Positions 6,938-16,636 of a DNA stretch of 23,149 bases are shown piece by piece. A model generated the notes under the pieces. That model saw only the letters and a program-made list of their open reading frames with translations. It had not been told where the DNA came from and did no database searches. Each line of letters begins with the position of its first letter. Within the stretch, counting starts at the first letter, position 1. Origin of the DNA: SKPT01 sp040905445. Its GTDB lineage: Bacteria > Planctomycetota > Phycisphaerae > Phycisphaerales > Phycisphaeraceae. The position numbers and the translations under genes are program-made. The stretch lies in assembly GCA_040905445.1 (NCBI GenBank), contig JBBDRN010000038.1:1-23149 (forward strand), in the 5' to 3' direction.

Positions 6938-9007
6938 ATGCGCCCCACCCGAGCCATTGCCGCGATCATCGCCAGCCTCGCGCTGGCGAGCGTCGTCGTC
7001 GCCACGTCCGCCGCCGTCGACGATGCCGACGTCCGCGTGTTCAATTACCACGTGCTGTCGAACCCGGCCGACGCCGACGGCGGGGGCGAGTTGTCGCCGA
7101 TCCGGATCGTGGGCACACCCAACGGCACGTTCTCCGGGGCGATCGGCATCGAGGCGGACGGCGAGCTTCGCGGCCTGCGGGCCGACGTGGCGGGCCTCAG
7201 CCTCGAAGGCGACGACAGCCAGCGCATCGACGGCGAACTGATCCAGGTGCGCTTCGCCCAGCCGTTCGACACCGCGATCCAGCGGCGCCGCCCGGGCGGG
7301 CATGACGTGCTGCACGAGCACGTGCCCGCGCGGCTTGATGGGATCGTCGGCGTGTGGGTCACGGCGACCGTCCCCGCCGACACCCAGCCGGGCACCTATC
7401 GCGGCGAGATGCGCTTCGGCGCCCAGTCGATGGGGATGCGCAGCGTCGACGTGGAGCTGACGGTGCATGAGTTCCCGCTGCCGGCGGCGCGCGAGATGCA
7501 CACGTGGGTCGATCTCATCCAGTCGCCGGACACGCTGGCGCTGGAGTATGGCGTGGAGCTGTGGTCCGAGGAGCACTGGTCGCTGATGGAGCAGTCGTTC
7601 AAGCACATGGCGCAGTTGGGCGATGCGACGGTCTACATTCCGATCCTGGCGCGGACCAACTTCGGCAATGAAGAGTCGATGGTCTGGTGGAGCGAGACGG
7701 AGGACGGGCGTTACGCGCGGGATTACACGATCATGGATCGCTACCTGGACCTGGCGATCGAGCACCTGGGCGAGCCGGAGCTGGTGGTGTTCCAGGTGTG
7801 GGACGTGGTGTTGGCCGAGAGCGCGCCGGCGCCGCACCACATGCGGGAGGAGTCGCAGGCGGCGCGGGCCGCGGTGGCGGACAAGGGGCCGCGCGTCACG
7901 GGCGTCGATCCGGAGACGGGCGAGCGTGAGAGCATCTTCCTGCCGCGCCTCGAGGACGAGCAGAGCCGGCTGATCTGGCGCGACTTTTTCGACGAGCTGC
8001 GGGCGCGGATGAGCGAGCGCGGGCTCGAGCGGGCGATGATGCTGGGGATGCTCACGGACGCCGAGCCGTCGCGTGAGCAGGTCGAGGTGCTGCACGACGC
8101 GTCGATGGGCCTGCCGTGGGCGTCGCACGCGCACCCGGAGCGTATTCGTGACAAGCCGGTGCGGGGCAACCGGCTGCTGCGCGGGATCGCCGACATCCGG
8201 TACGCCGCCCACGTCTACCGCATCCGCTACCAGGTCAACCCGCAGTCGGAGCGGCTGCACGGCTGGGCGCATCCCGAGCTGACCGCCTTCTTCGGGCGCA
8301 ACGGCCAACCCAACGGCCACCCGCTGCGGGCGCGGCTGGCGCCGGAGCAGAACATCACCGGCCGGCAGCGCGGCCTCGGGCGGCTGGGTGCGGACGTCTG
8401 GTACGTGCTTGAGGACCGCCGCGGCCGACGCACCGGCGCGGTCTACCACCGCTACCCGGAGAACAACTGGCGGAACCTGGACATCGAGAGCTGGATCCTG
8501 GCGCCGGGGCCGCAGGGGCCGCTGGCGACGGCGCGGCTGGAAAACATGCGCGAGGGCCTGCAGGAGGCCGAGGCCCGCATCTATATCGAGGCGGCGCTGA
8601 TGGACGATCAGACGCGGCGGTACATCGACGATGCGCTGGCCGAGCGGGCGCGGACGATCCTGGACGATCGGCAGTTCGCCATGTGGCGCAGCGTCTGGCC
8701 GCGGGTGGACGACCTGGAGAAGCTCGGGGCGCTGGGCGTGCATGGCAACGCGCGCAACCCGATCGAGGCGGTGTGGCAGGCCCTCGCCGACGCGGGCCAT
8801 GACCTGCCCGGCTACTGGGACAGCGAAGCACGGACGATGCGCAGCGATGCGGAGCGCGAAGGCCGTATCTGGTTCGCGGGCTCGAACTGGCAGCAGCGGA
8901 CCGCCGACCTGTACACCGTCGCCGGCGAGATTCACGCGGCGCTGACCGAGCAGGGGCTCGACGGGTATGACGCGATCGATCGCATCCGTGAGCGGCATAG
9001 CCGGTGA
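6938..9007 (+). CDS. Secreted glycoside hydrolase-like protein (DUF4091 / GH123-like)
   Basis: 689 aa with a clear signal peptide (MRPTRAIAAIIASLALASVVVATSAA). An N-terminal beta-sandwich, with VTATVPADTQPGTYRGEM as in GH123-type proteins, is followed by a TIM-barrel-like central part (FKHMAQLGDATVYIPILART, and LVVFQVWDVV) and an end typical of DUF4091: WILAPGPQGPLATARLENMR with EGLQEAEARIYIE. GH123 enzymes are N-acetylgalactosaminidases using an Asp-Glu pair; here the candidate acidic site near residue 370 reads MLTDAEPS, with a residue between Asp and Glu, so activity and substrate are open. The start is set by AGGAG 6 nt upstream. The last eight codons lie in a 25-bp repeat duplicated downstream. 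Confidence 0.8.
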   Translation: MRPTRAIAAIIASLALASVVVATSAAVDDADVRVFNYHVLSNPADADGGGELSPIRIVGTPNGTFSGAIGIEADGELRGLRADVAGLSLEGDDSQRIDGELIQVRFAQPFDTAIQRRRPGGHDVLHEHVPARLDGIVGVWVTATVPADTQPGTYRGEMRFGAQSMGMRSVDVELTVHEFPLPAAREMHTWVDLIQSPDTLALEYGVELWSEEHWSLMEQSFKHMAQLGDATVYIPILARTNFGNEESMVWWSETEDGRYARDYTIMDRYLDLAIEHLGEPELVVFQVWDVVLAESAPAPHHMREESQAARAAVADKGPRVTGVDPETGERESIFLPRLEDEQSRLIWRDFFDELRARMSERGLERAMMLGMLTDAEPSREQVEVLHDASMGLPWASHAHPERIRDKPVRGNRLLRGIADIRYAAHVYRIRYQVNPQSERLHGWAHPELTAFFGRNGQPNGHPLRARLAPEQNITGRQRGLGRLGADVWYVLEDRRGRRTGAVYHRYPENNWRNLDIESWILAPGPQGPLATARLENMREGLQEAEARIYIEAALMDDQTRRYIDDALAERARTILDDRQFAMWRSVWPRVDDLEKLGALGVHGNARNPIEAVWQALADAGHDLPGYWDSEARTMRSDAEREGRIWFAGSNWQQRTADLYTVAGEIHAALTEQGLDGYDAIDRIRERHSR

Positions 9008-9010
9008 GCG
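8986..9010. repeat. 25-bp direct repeat, left copy
   Basis: Identical to 9124-9148. This copy contains the last codons and stop of the DUF4091 gene. Confidence 0.9.
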
Positions 9011-9030
9011 CGGGAGGCGGCGGCGTCGGG

Positions 9031-9120
9031 GTGGCACTGACAAGCGGAGTCCGCGGAGCTTGTCAGTGCGCGAACGTCGGCACACACTGACAAGGCCGAA
9101 GACGGTCTTGTCAGTGGCAC
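9031..9120. repeat. Double-hairpin palindromic element (CACTGACAAG family)
   Basis: Hairpin 1 pairs CACTGACAAGC (9035-9045) with GCTTGTCAGTG (9058-9068). Hairpin 2 pairs CACTGACAAG (9085-9094) with CTTGTCAGTG (9107-9116). The outer ends, GTGGCACTGACAAG and CTTGTCAGTGGCAC, are themselves inverted repeats with one mismatch. It may act as a bidirectional terminator between the convergent DUF4091 and speA genes, or be a non-autonomous mobile repeat. Confidence 0.85.
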
Positions 9121-9123
9121 CCG

Positions 9124-9148
9124 CCGTGAGCGGCATAGCCGGTGAGCG
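9124..9148. repeat. 25-bp direct repeat, right copy
   Basis: Exact copy of 8986-9010, repeating the end of the DUF4091 coding region after the hairpin element. Confidence 0.9.
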
Positions 9149-9163
9149 GAGGGCGGGGTGGTG

Positions 9164-11155
9164 TTAGGTCAGGTAGGTGTAGCCCTTGAGGCCTTCCTCG
9201 TAGAAGCGGCGTAGCACGCGGGCCTCCTCGAGCGTCAAGCGCTTCTGCCGCAGGGCCTGCTCGACGGACTGGCGAAACGAGCGGCGCAGCTCCGCGGGCG
9301 TGTACTGCACGTATTGCAGCACGTCGCTGACGCTGTCGCCTTCGATGATCTCATCCACGCTGACTTCGCCATGCTCGTCGAGGCTGACGTGGACGGCGTT
9401 GGTGTCGCCGAAGAGGTTGTGCAGGTCGCCGAGGATCTCCTGGTACGCCCCGACGAGGAACGCGCCGAGGTAGTAGGGCTTGCCTTCGTAGGGGTGCAGC
9501 TCCAGGACGCTCTTGGTTTCGTGCTGGCCGAGGAAGCGGTCGATGCGGCCGTCCGAGTCGCAGGTGATGTCGGCGAGCACGCCGCGGCAGGCGGGGCGCT
9601 CGTCGAGGCGGTGGATGGGCATGATCGGAAAGATGTGGTCGATCGCCCAGGCGTCAGGCATGGACTGGAAGATCGAGTAGTTGCAGAAGTAGGTGTCGGC
9701 GAGCATCGGCTCGAGGCCCTGGAACTCCTCGGGCACGTAGTCGAGGCCCTGGATGATGCGCAGCACCTTGGTGCAGACGCCGAAGAACAGCCGCTCGGCG
9801 AGCGCCCGCTGCTCGAGCGTGCAGTAGCCGTGGTTGAAGAGGTTGAGCGTCTCGTCGCGGGCAAGCTGGGCGTCGTGGTAGCACTCGACGAAGTTCTCCT
9901 GCTCCAGCCACTGGTGCGACTCGTAGAGCATCTGCACGGGGCGGGGGAGTTTGGCGAGGTCGCTCTTGTCGAGGATGGGCAGCTCGAAGCGGTGAAAGCC
10001 CGACCAGCCCAGAACGTTGAAGACGAGGACACTGTGGTAGGCGACCATGGCGCGGCCGGACTCGCTGATGATCGTGGGGTGGTCGATGCCCGCGGCGTCG
10101 CACATTTCGCGGACGTGGTAGACGACGTCGTTGGCGTATTCCTGGAGCGAGTAGTTGATGCTCGAGCCGAAGTTGGTCTTGGACCCGTCGTAGTCGACGC
10201 CGAGCCCGCCGCCGACGTCGATGTATTCGAGGCCGGCGCCGGCCTTGTGCAGCTCGACGTAGACGCGGACGAGCTCGATGAGGGCGTTCTTGATCGAGCG
10301 GATGTCGTTGACCTGGCTGCCGAGATGGAAGTGGACGAGGTTGAGGCAGTCGAGCATGTCGGCGTCGCGCAGGGCGTTGACCGCCTGGAGCGTTTCGCTG
10401 ATGAACAGCCCGAACTTGGAGCGCGGCCCGCCGGAGTCTTCCCAGCGGCCGGCGCCGCGGGCATCGAGCTTGACGCGCACGCCGATGCTGGGGCGCACGT
10501 CGTGCAGCTTGGCGTAGCGCATGATCAGCTCGAGCTCGGTGTATTTCTCGACAACGGGGATCACATTGCGCCCCATCTTCGTGGCGAGGATGACGGCCTC
10601 GATGAACTGGGCGTCCTTGAAGCCGTTGCAGATGATGGGCGTCTGCGGGTTGTCGACGAGCGCCATGATGGCGAGCAGCTCGGGCTTGGAGCCCGCCTCG
10701 AGCCCGAAGCCGAGCTTCTCACCGATGGCCTGGATCTCGTGGACGACGTGGCGCTGCTGGTTGACCTTGATGGGATAGACGCCGCGGTAGGTGCCGCGGT
10801 AGTCGTACTCGGCGATGGCGTTCTGGAACGCCTCGGCGATGGCTTCGAGACGATGCTTGAGCATGTTGGTGAAGCGGATCAGCAGCGGCGGCTGCAGGTC
10901 GCGCTGCTGCAGCTCGTCGACGAGGCGCTTGAGGTCGATCTGCCGGCCCGCCTGCTGGTCGGGGTGGACGAGCACGTGGCCGGCATCGCTGACGGAGAAG
11001 TAGCCCTGGCCCCAGCGGTCGATGCCGTAGAGGTCGGCGGCGTCGGGAATGGCCCAGTCGGCGGGCGTCGCCGCGGGGGCGTCGGCGGCGGGCGGGGGCG
11101 CGGCCGCATCCCTGGCGGCGGGGCCCGCGGCGTGCTGCTGGTCGGTGCGGGTCAT
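9164..11155 (-). CDS. speA: Biosynthetic arginine decarboxylase
   Basis: 663 aa, the normal length for SpeA. It converts arginine to agmatine with pyridoxal phosphate, the first step of the agmatine route to putrescine and spermidine. Visible landmarks are YGIDRWGQGYFSV near the N-terminus, YPIKVNQQRHVVHEI with the PLP lysine at about residue 130, PIICNGFKD, LVHFHLGSQV, IDVGGGLGVDYDG, the insertion typical of SpeA, and near the C-terminus HVSLDEHGEV and ARVLRRFYEEGLKGYTYL. The N-terminal 35 residues are Ala/Pro-rich. I start at ATG 11155; a TTG at 11161 is possible but less likely. Agmatinase or agmatine deiminase is not in the window. Tandem 9-mers lie about 25 bp upstream. Confidence 0.96.
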   Translation of the reverse strand: MTRTDQQHAAGPAARDAAAPPPAADAPAATPADWAIPDAADLYGIDRWGQGYFSVSDAGHVLVHPDQQAGRQIDLKRLVDELQQRDLQPPLLIRFTNMLKHRLEAIAEAFQNAIAEYDYRGTYRGVYPIKVNQQRHVVHEIQAIGEKLGFGLEAGSKPELLAIMALVDNPQTPIICNGFKDAQFIEAVILATKMGRNVIPVVEKYTELELIMRYAKLHDVRPSIGVRVKLDARGAGRWEDSGGPRSKFGLFISETLQAVNALRDADMLDCLNLVHFHLGSQVNDIRSIKNALIELVRVYVELHKAGAGLEYIDVGGGLGVDYDGSKTNFGSSINYSLQEYANDVVYHVREMCDAAGIDHPTIISESGRAMVAYHSVLVFNVLGWSGFHRFELPILDKSDLAKLPRPVQMLYESHQWLEQENFVECYHDAQLARDETLNLFNHGYCTLEQRALAERLFFGVCTKVLRIIQGLDYVPEEFQGLEPMLADTYFCNYSIFQSMPDAWAIDHIFPIMPIHRLDERPACRGVLADITCDSDGRIDRFLGQHETKSVLELHPYEGKPYYLGAFLVGAYQEILGDLHNLFGDTNAVHVSLDEHGEVSVDEIIEGDSVSDVLQYVQYTPAELRRSFRQSVEQALRQKRLTLEEARVLRRFYEEGLKGYTYLT

Positions 11156-11180
11156 GCTCAAGCTTCCGGGAAGGCAGGAA

Positions 11181-11216
11181 GTCAGGGGAGTCAGGGGAGT
11201 CAGGGGAGCCAGGGAA
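11181..11216. repeat. Tandem 9-mer repeat upstream of speA
   Basis: GTCAGGGGA occurs three times exactly (11181-11207) and once degenerate (11208-11216). A related motif in inverted orientation, CTGACTTCCCGCC, lies near 11320-11333, beside the carA stop codon. Confidence 0.85.
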
Positions 11217-11334
11217 GTCGGGGGAGGCGGAGCAGGTGGTACTCGGCGATTGGTTCAGAGGTTATCCTGCCTCATGCCCGGGCGCGCGGCAGCCATGTAG
11301 CGTCCAGCCACTTTCGCTTCCCTGACTTCCCGCC

Positions 11335-12600
11335 TCACCCGCCCACCTGGTTGCGTCGGCGCTGGGCGGCGTCCATCTGTTCGGCGCTGGGGCTTTGCCC
11401 GGTGCGCATCATCTCGACGAAGCAGTCGAAGAGGTAGCGGGCGTCGTGCGGGCCTGGGCTGGCTTCGGGGTGGTACTGCACGGCCAGGAGGGGCAGGTCG
11501 CGGTGGCGGAAGCCTTCGAGCGTGCCGTCGTTGAGGTTGACGTGCGTGGGCTCGCCGCCGGCGCGCTCCAGGCTGTCGCGGTCGACGGCAAAGCCGTGGT
11601 TCTGGCTGGTGATCTCGACCTTGCGGGTGTCGAGATTCTGGACGGGCTGGTTGCCGCCGCGGTGGCCGAACTTGAGCTTGAACGTCTCGGCGCCGAGCGC
11701 AAGGCCGAGCAACTGGTGGCCGAGGCAGATGCCGAAGATCGGCAGTTGGTCGTGCAGGTCGCGCAGGGTGTTGATGGTGGCATCGACGGCGGCGGGGTCG
11801 CCGGGCCCGTTGGACACGAACAGGCCGTCGGGCTTGTGCTCGCGGATCGCGTCGGCGGAGGCATCGTGCGGCAGGACGGTGACGTCGCAGCCCGCGTCGA
11901 CGAGGTTGCGCAGGATGTTGTGCTTCGCGCCGCAGTCGATCGCGACGACGCGGTGGCGCTGACGACCGGGCGGGATCTGGCTCTGCAAGGGGGCCCAGCT
12001 TCCCAGGGCGTCGCTCCAGGTCGAGGCCTGGCGCGGGCTGACGGTCGAGGCGAGGTTGCGCCCGGTCATGGCGGGGCTCTGGCGCGCCTGGGCGACGAGG
12101 TCGGCTTCGCTGAGGCTCGCGTCGGTGGAGATGACGCCGGGCATCGCGCCGTCGGTGCGGAGCTTGCGGGTGAGTGCGCGAGTGTCGATGCCGGCGATGC
12201 CGGGGATGTTCTGCTCGGCGAGCCAGTCGGCGAGGGTCTTCTCGGCGCGGTAGTTCGAGGCGACCGGGCTGAGTTCGCGGATGACGAAGCCGGCGGCCTG
12301 GATGCGTGTGGATTCGAGGTCCTGCTCGTTGACGCCGTAGTTGCCGATGAGCGGATAGGTCATCGTGACGATCTGGCCGGCGTAGGAGGGGTCGGTGAGG
12401 ATCTCCTGATAGCCGGAGAGCGAGGTGTTGAAGCAGACCTCGCCCGCGACGGTCAGCCCCAGCGCGCCGAAGGCCTCGCCGACGTAGACGCTGCCGTCGG
12501 CCAGGGCGAGGCGGGCGACGGGCGGGGCATCCGGATGGGCGGGGAAAGCGGCGGGCGCTGTGGCGGGGGTGGCGGAGGTGGTGGGGTCGGCGGGGGGCAT
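11335..12600 (-). CDS. carA: Carbamoyl-phosphate synthase small subunit
   Basis: 421 aa. CarA is the glutaminase subunit that feeds ammonia to CarB for carbamoyl phosphate, used in arginine and pyrimidine synthesis. The CarA N-domain shows FNTSLSGYQEILTDPSYAGQ and MTYPLIGNYGVN. The class I amidotransferase domain shows VSNGPGDPA, the nucleophile Cys in FGICLGHQLLG (Cys292), TSQNHGFAVD, and the catalytic His377/Glu379 in VQYHPEASPGPHD. All key residues are intact. The first 27 residues are Ala/Pro/Thr-rich. carB is not adjacent. No Shine-Dalgarno; a -10-like hexamer ends 7-9 nt before the ATG. With speA downstream, the pair touches both ends of arginine metabolism, but a 180-bp gap argues against a tight operon. 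Confidence 0.97.
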   Translation of the reverse strand: MPPADPTTSATPATAPAAFPAHPDAPPVARLALADGSVYVGEAFGALGLTVAGEVCFNTSLSGYQEILTDPSYAGQIVTMTYPLIGNYGVNEQDLESTRIQAAGFVIRELSPVASNYRAEKTLADWLAEQNIPGIAGIDTRALTRKLRTDGAMPGVISTDASLSEADLVAQARQSPAMTGRNLASTVSPRQASTWSDALGSWAPLQSQIPPGRQRHRVVAIDCGAKHNILRNLVDAGCDVTVLPHDASADAIREHKPDGLFVSNGPGDPAAVDATINTLRDLHDQLPIFGICLGHQLLGLALGAETFKLKFGHRGGNQPVQNLDTRKVEITSQNHGFAVDRDSLERAGGEPTHVNLNDGTLEGFRHRDLPLLAVQYHPEASPGPHDARYLFDCFVEMMRTGQSPSAEQMDAAQRRRNQVGG

Positions 12601-12607
12601 AGTCGGG

Positions 12608-12615
12608 ATAGTGTA
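12608..12615 (-). promoter_or_regulatory. -10 element, probable leaderless start of carA
   Basis: On the minus strand TACACTAT precedes the ATG: CACTAT with 7-nt spacing, or TACACT with 9 nt. There is no Shine-Dalgarno. Confidence 0.4.
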
Positions 12616-12667
12616 GTGGGCGCGCGGCGGAGCGTCATCCGCGCCGGCCGCATCCGTCCGCCACCCT

Positions 12668-12693
12668 CATAAAGCCGGGACCGGTGGTCCCGG
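12668..12693. repeat. CCGGGACC palindrome, copy A
   Basis: 26 bp, the exact reverse complement of copy C (16611-16636). Core CCGGGACC-ACC-GGTCCCGG with a CTTTAT tail on the minus strand, so it could help to end glycosyltransferase transcription before carA. Confidence 0.9.
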
Positions 12694-12773
12694 GGCCGCC
12701 GGGGACCGGTGGGCGTCCACCGTGCCGTCCCGGGGCCGCCACTTGCGTGGATGGGAATCTCTGCCCGCCTCCT

Positions 12774-12794
12774 CCGGGACCAGCGGTCCCGGCT

Positions 12795-12799
<5 letters not shown>
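12774..12799. repeat. CCGGGACC palindrome, copy B
   Basis: 24 of 26 bases match copy C. It is inverted relative to copy A and lies 80 bp from it; between them is a 14-bp direct repeat ending CCCGGGGCCGCC (around 12687-12700 and 12727-12740). The glycosyltransferase stop codon TAA (12795-12797) is part of this repeat. Confidence 0.9.
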
Positions 12800-14410
<1,611 letters not shown>

Positions 14411-14531
14411 CGCCCGGCTCCTTGGGCCCGCCGAAACCGCGACGATAGCAGGCCGGACGCGTCTGCACCAACCGGCACGGGTCACCAGGGCGGCGTGCGA
14501 CTTCGCGGAGGCGGACGCCACGCAGGGGGGG

Positions 14532-15386
14532 TCATCCAGCGCGCTGACGGAGCGCCTCGAACAGCAGGACGGCGGCGGCGTTGGAGGCGTTGAGCGAGTC
14601 GACCGTGCGGCCTCGCATCGCAACCTTCACCCCCGCCACCTCTCCCGCCACCTCCCCCGCCACTCCCGCAGCCCGCTCCGCGTACCAGGCGTCGCTCAGG
14701 CCCAGGTCCTCCGGCCCGATGACGATGGCGACCGGGCCACGCCAGTCGAACTGCGTATGCGGCGTCGCGTCGCGGAGTGTTGCGAGGGCGAGGCGGACGC
14801 CCGCGGCCTCCAGGTGCTCGCGGGCCTCGGATTCGCTCATCGCGAGCACCGGCACGGAAAAGACGGCCCCCGTGCTCGTGCGGATCGCGTTGGGGTTGAA
14901 CGCATCCACCGGCGTGCCCGCGGCGAAGACCGCCTGGCACCCGGCCGCATCCGCACTGCGCACCATCGCCCCGAGGTTGCCCGGCTTGGCGACGCCCACG
15001 GCCACGAGGTAGAGCGTGTCGTCGCCAACCGGCGGCAGGTCGGCGACGGACCAGTGCGGCTGCTCGGCGACCGCGAGCAGGCCCTCCGGCTCGCGGACGT
15101 ACGCGATCTTGCGAAACAGCTTGGCAGGCACCTCGGCGTGAAGCGCGTCGTCGGGCGCGGCCGCGAGCAGCGAGGCAAGCTCGTCCGGCCGAGTGCGGCT
15201 CGTCAGCAGCTCGGGGGATGTCCACAGCTCGCGGATGCGCAGGCCCGCGGCGAGGGCGCGGGAGACCTCGCGATGACCCTCGGCGATGAGCAGGCCGGTC
15301 TTGCGGCGGTGGCGGTGCTCGCGCAGGCGCGTGACCTGCTTCAGACGCGGGTTGGACAAGCTGGTAATCTGGACGGGGCGGGGCAT
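14532..15386 (-). CDS. TrmH/SpoU family RNA 2'-O-methyltransferase
   Basis: 284 aa. An N-terminal SpoU substrate-binding domain (ITSLSNPRLKQVTRLREH...GLLIAEGHREVSRAL) is followed by a SPOUT domain with its deep trefoil knot: GVAKPGNLGAMVRSADAAG (motif 1), AIVIGPEDLGLSDAWY (motif 2) and VDSLNASNAAAVLLFEAL (motif 3). Such enzymes methylate a ribose 2'-OH of tRNA or 23S rRNA using S-adenosylmethionine; the layout resembles RlmB/TrmH-like rRNA enzymes, but the target is not certain. Between motifs 2 and 3 a GEVA-type expansion (12-bp DNA repeats, 14633-14668) is inserted. It appears to start leaderless. Confidence 0.9.
   Translation of the reverse strand: MPRPVQITSLSNPRLKQVTRLREHRHRRKTGLLIAEGHREVSRALAAGLRIRELWTSPELLTSRTRPDELASLLAAAPDDALHAEVPAKLFRKIAYVREPEGLLAVAEQPHWSVADLPPVGDDTLYLVAVGVAKPGNLGAMVRSADAAGCQAVFAAGTPVDAFNPNAIRTSTGAVFSVPVLAMSESEAREHLEAAGVRLALATLRDATPHTQFDWRGPVAIVIGPEDLGLSDAWYAERAAGVAGEVAGEVAGVKVAMRGRTVDSLNASNAAAVLLFEALRQRAG
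14633..14668. repeat. 12-bp tandem repeat inside the methyltransferase gene
   Basis: Three units of the type CCGCCACCTCYC, the last degenerate. They encode the GEVAGEVAG insertion between SPOUT motifs 2 and 3. Confidence 0.75.
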
Positions 15387-15392
15387 GGGGCC

Positions 15393-15398
15393 ATCTTA
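15393..15398 (-). promoter_or_regulatory. -10 element, leaderless start of the methyltransferase gene
   Basis: TAAGAT on the minus strand, 6 nt before ATG 15386; no Shine-Dalgarno. Confidence 0.35.
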
Positions 15399-15528
15399 TG
15401 GGAGGGGGGTGGGGGAGGGGGGGAACGTTGTCGGCGTGCGTGTTGTTGTATTGCGGGGTGACCGGCCCTTCGCTCGCGGACTCGCTCAGGACGGCGTCCG
15501 GGGCGCGCGGAGCTCAAAGGATTCGCTC

Positions 15529-16488
15529 ATGCAAGACCTGGCCGTGCGGTTCAGTGGCGTCGAGCAGGTGGAGATGGTGTCGCGGCCGGCCGGCGAGCCG
15601 GGGGCGGGCGAGGTGCGCGTGGCATTGGCCTACTCCGCCATCTCGCCCGGCACGGAGCTGGCGACGCTGCGGGGCAAAGCCATGCCGCTGCCGCTGAACC
15701 CGGGCTACTCGGCGAGCGGCGTCGTCGAGGCGGTCGGCCCTGGCGTCGAAGACTTGGCGCCGGGGCAGCGCGTGGCGGTGCGGGCGCCGCACGCCGCCCG
15801 CGCGGTGGTGCCGGCCGCGCAGTGCCACGCGCTGCCCGACACGCTGTCACTGCGCGAGGCGGCGATGTACCGCCTGGCGTCGATCGCGATTCAGGGGGTG
15901 CGCAAGGTGGACGTTGCCCTGGGCGATCGCGTGGCGGTCGTCGGGCTGGGCATTATCGGGCAGCTCGCGGGCGACCTGGCGTGGATCGCCGGCGCGGGAC
16001 AGGTCGTCGGCGCGGACCCGCAGGCCTGGCGCGGCGAGTTGGCGCTGGCGGGGCATTTCGCGAAGCATGCGCCGGGGCCCGAAACGCTCGCGAGCGAGGG
16101 GTTCGACGTCGTGATCGAGAGCACGGGCGTGCCCGGCGTCGTGCCGGCGGCCTTGGAGCTGGCGTGCACGCGCGGGCGCGCGGTGCTGCTGGGCTCGCCA
16201 CGCGGGGTCACCGCCGAGGTGGACTTCTACCGCCTCGTGCATCGCAAAGGGTTGACGCTTATCGGCGCGCATGACGCGGTGCGCAGCGAGCGCGACAACG
16301 TCGGGCCGTGGCGGACGGAAGCTTACGACGGGCGGACGGTGGTGGGGCTGATGGCGGACGGGCGGCTGAACGTGAGCCGATTCGCCAGCGACGAGATGCC
16401 CGGCGGCGAGGCGGTGTCAGCGTATCGGCGGCTGCTCGCGGGCGATGAGCGGTTGATGACGATTCTGCTGCGGTGGGAAGAAGGGTGA
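15529..16488 (+). CDS. Zinc-less MDR (medium-chain) dehydrogenase
   Basis: 319 aa. It has the alcohol-dehydrogenase-like N-domain (VALAYSAISPGTELATLRG, NPGYSASGVVEAVGPGVEDLAPGQRVAV) and a Rossmann NAD(P)-binding domain with VAVVGLGIIGQLAGDLAWIAG (quoted in part), the GxGxxG region, and then FDVVIESTGVPG. The SPGTEL form is shared with BchC- and sorbitol-dehydrogenase-like branches that act on sugar or cyclic alcohols. The structural-zinc cysteines are absent, and the usual catalytic Cys position is not Cys, so it is probably zinc-independent or atypical. Start: AAAGG 8 nt before ATG 15529. The substrate is unknown. It converges on metG. Confidence 0.85.
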   Translation: MQDLAVRFSGVEQVEMVSRPAGEPGAGEVRVALAYSAISPGTELATLRGKAMPLPLNPGYSASGVVEAVGPGVEDLAPGQRVAVRAPHAARAVVPAAQCHALPDTLSLREAAMYRLASIAIQGVRKVDVALGDRVAVVGLGIIGQLAGDLAWIAGAGQVVGADPQAWRGELALAGHFAKHAPGPETLASEGFDVVIESTGVPGVVPAALELACTRGRAVLLGSPRGVTAEVDFYRLVHRKGLTLIGAHDAVRSERDNVGPWRTEAYDGRTVVGLMADGRLNVSRFASDEMPGGEAVSAYRRLLAGDERLMTILLRWEEG

Positions 16489-16510
16489 TTTGTGATTGCT
16501 GATTTCTGAC
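16486..16510. repeat. Heptamer array at the 3' end of the dehydrogenase gene
   Basis: TGATTTG, TGATTGC, TGATTTC then TGAC. The gene's own TGA stop is the start of the first unit. Same family as the arrays at 4150 and 19672. Confidence 0.8.
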
Positions 16511-16610
16511 GGTGTGGTGGAGCGGTGAGCGCGGGTGTTTGTGGTGCGGGATTTTGGGGCATTGAGGCGACGTCGGGAGCGTCGTTGGGCAGGCGCTTGT
16601 CGCCGCCGCG

Positions 16611-16636
16611 CCGGGACCACCGGTCCCGGCTTTATG
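16611..16636. repeat. CCGGGACC palindrome, copy C
   Basis: Core CCGGGACC-ACC-GGTCCCGG followed by CTTTATG. The metG stop codon TAA (minus strand, 16632-16634) lies in the tail. On the plus strand it resembles a weak intrinsic terminator for the dehydrogenase gene. Confidence 0.9.

Noticed and set aside
11181..11216. CRISPR-like array
   Set aside because: Units are 9 bp with no spacers; a simple tandem repeat.
9314..11437. 707-codon plus-strand frame opposite speA
   Set aside because: Translation is repetitive VVEDVEVD-like sequence typical of antisense frames; speA is unambiguous.
9164..12600. speA-carA as an arginine operon
   Set aside because: A 180-bp gap with repeats and a separate -10 for carA; no other arginine genes nearby.
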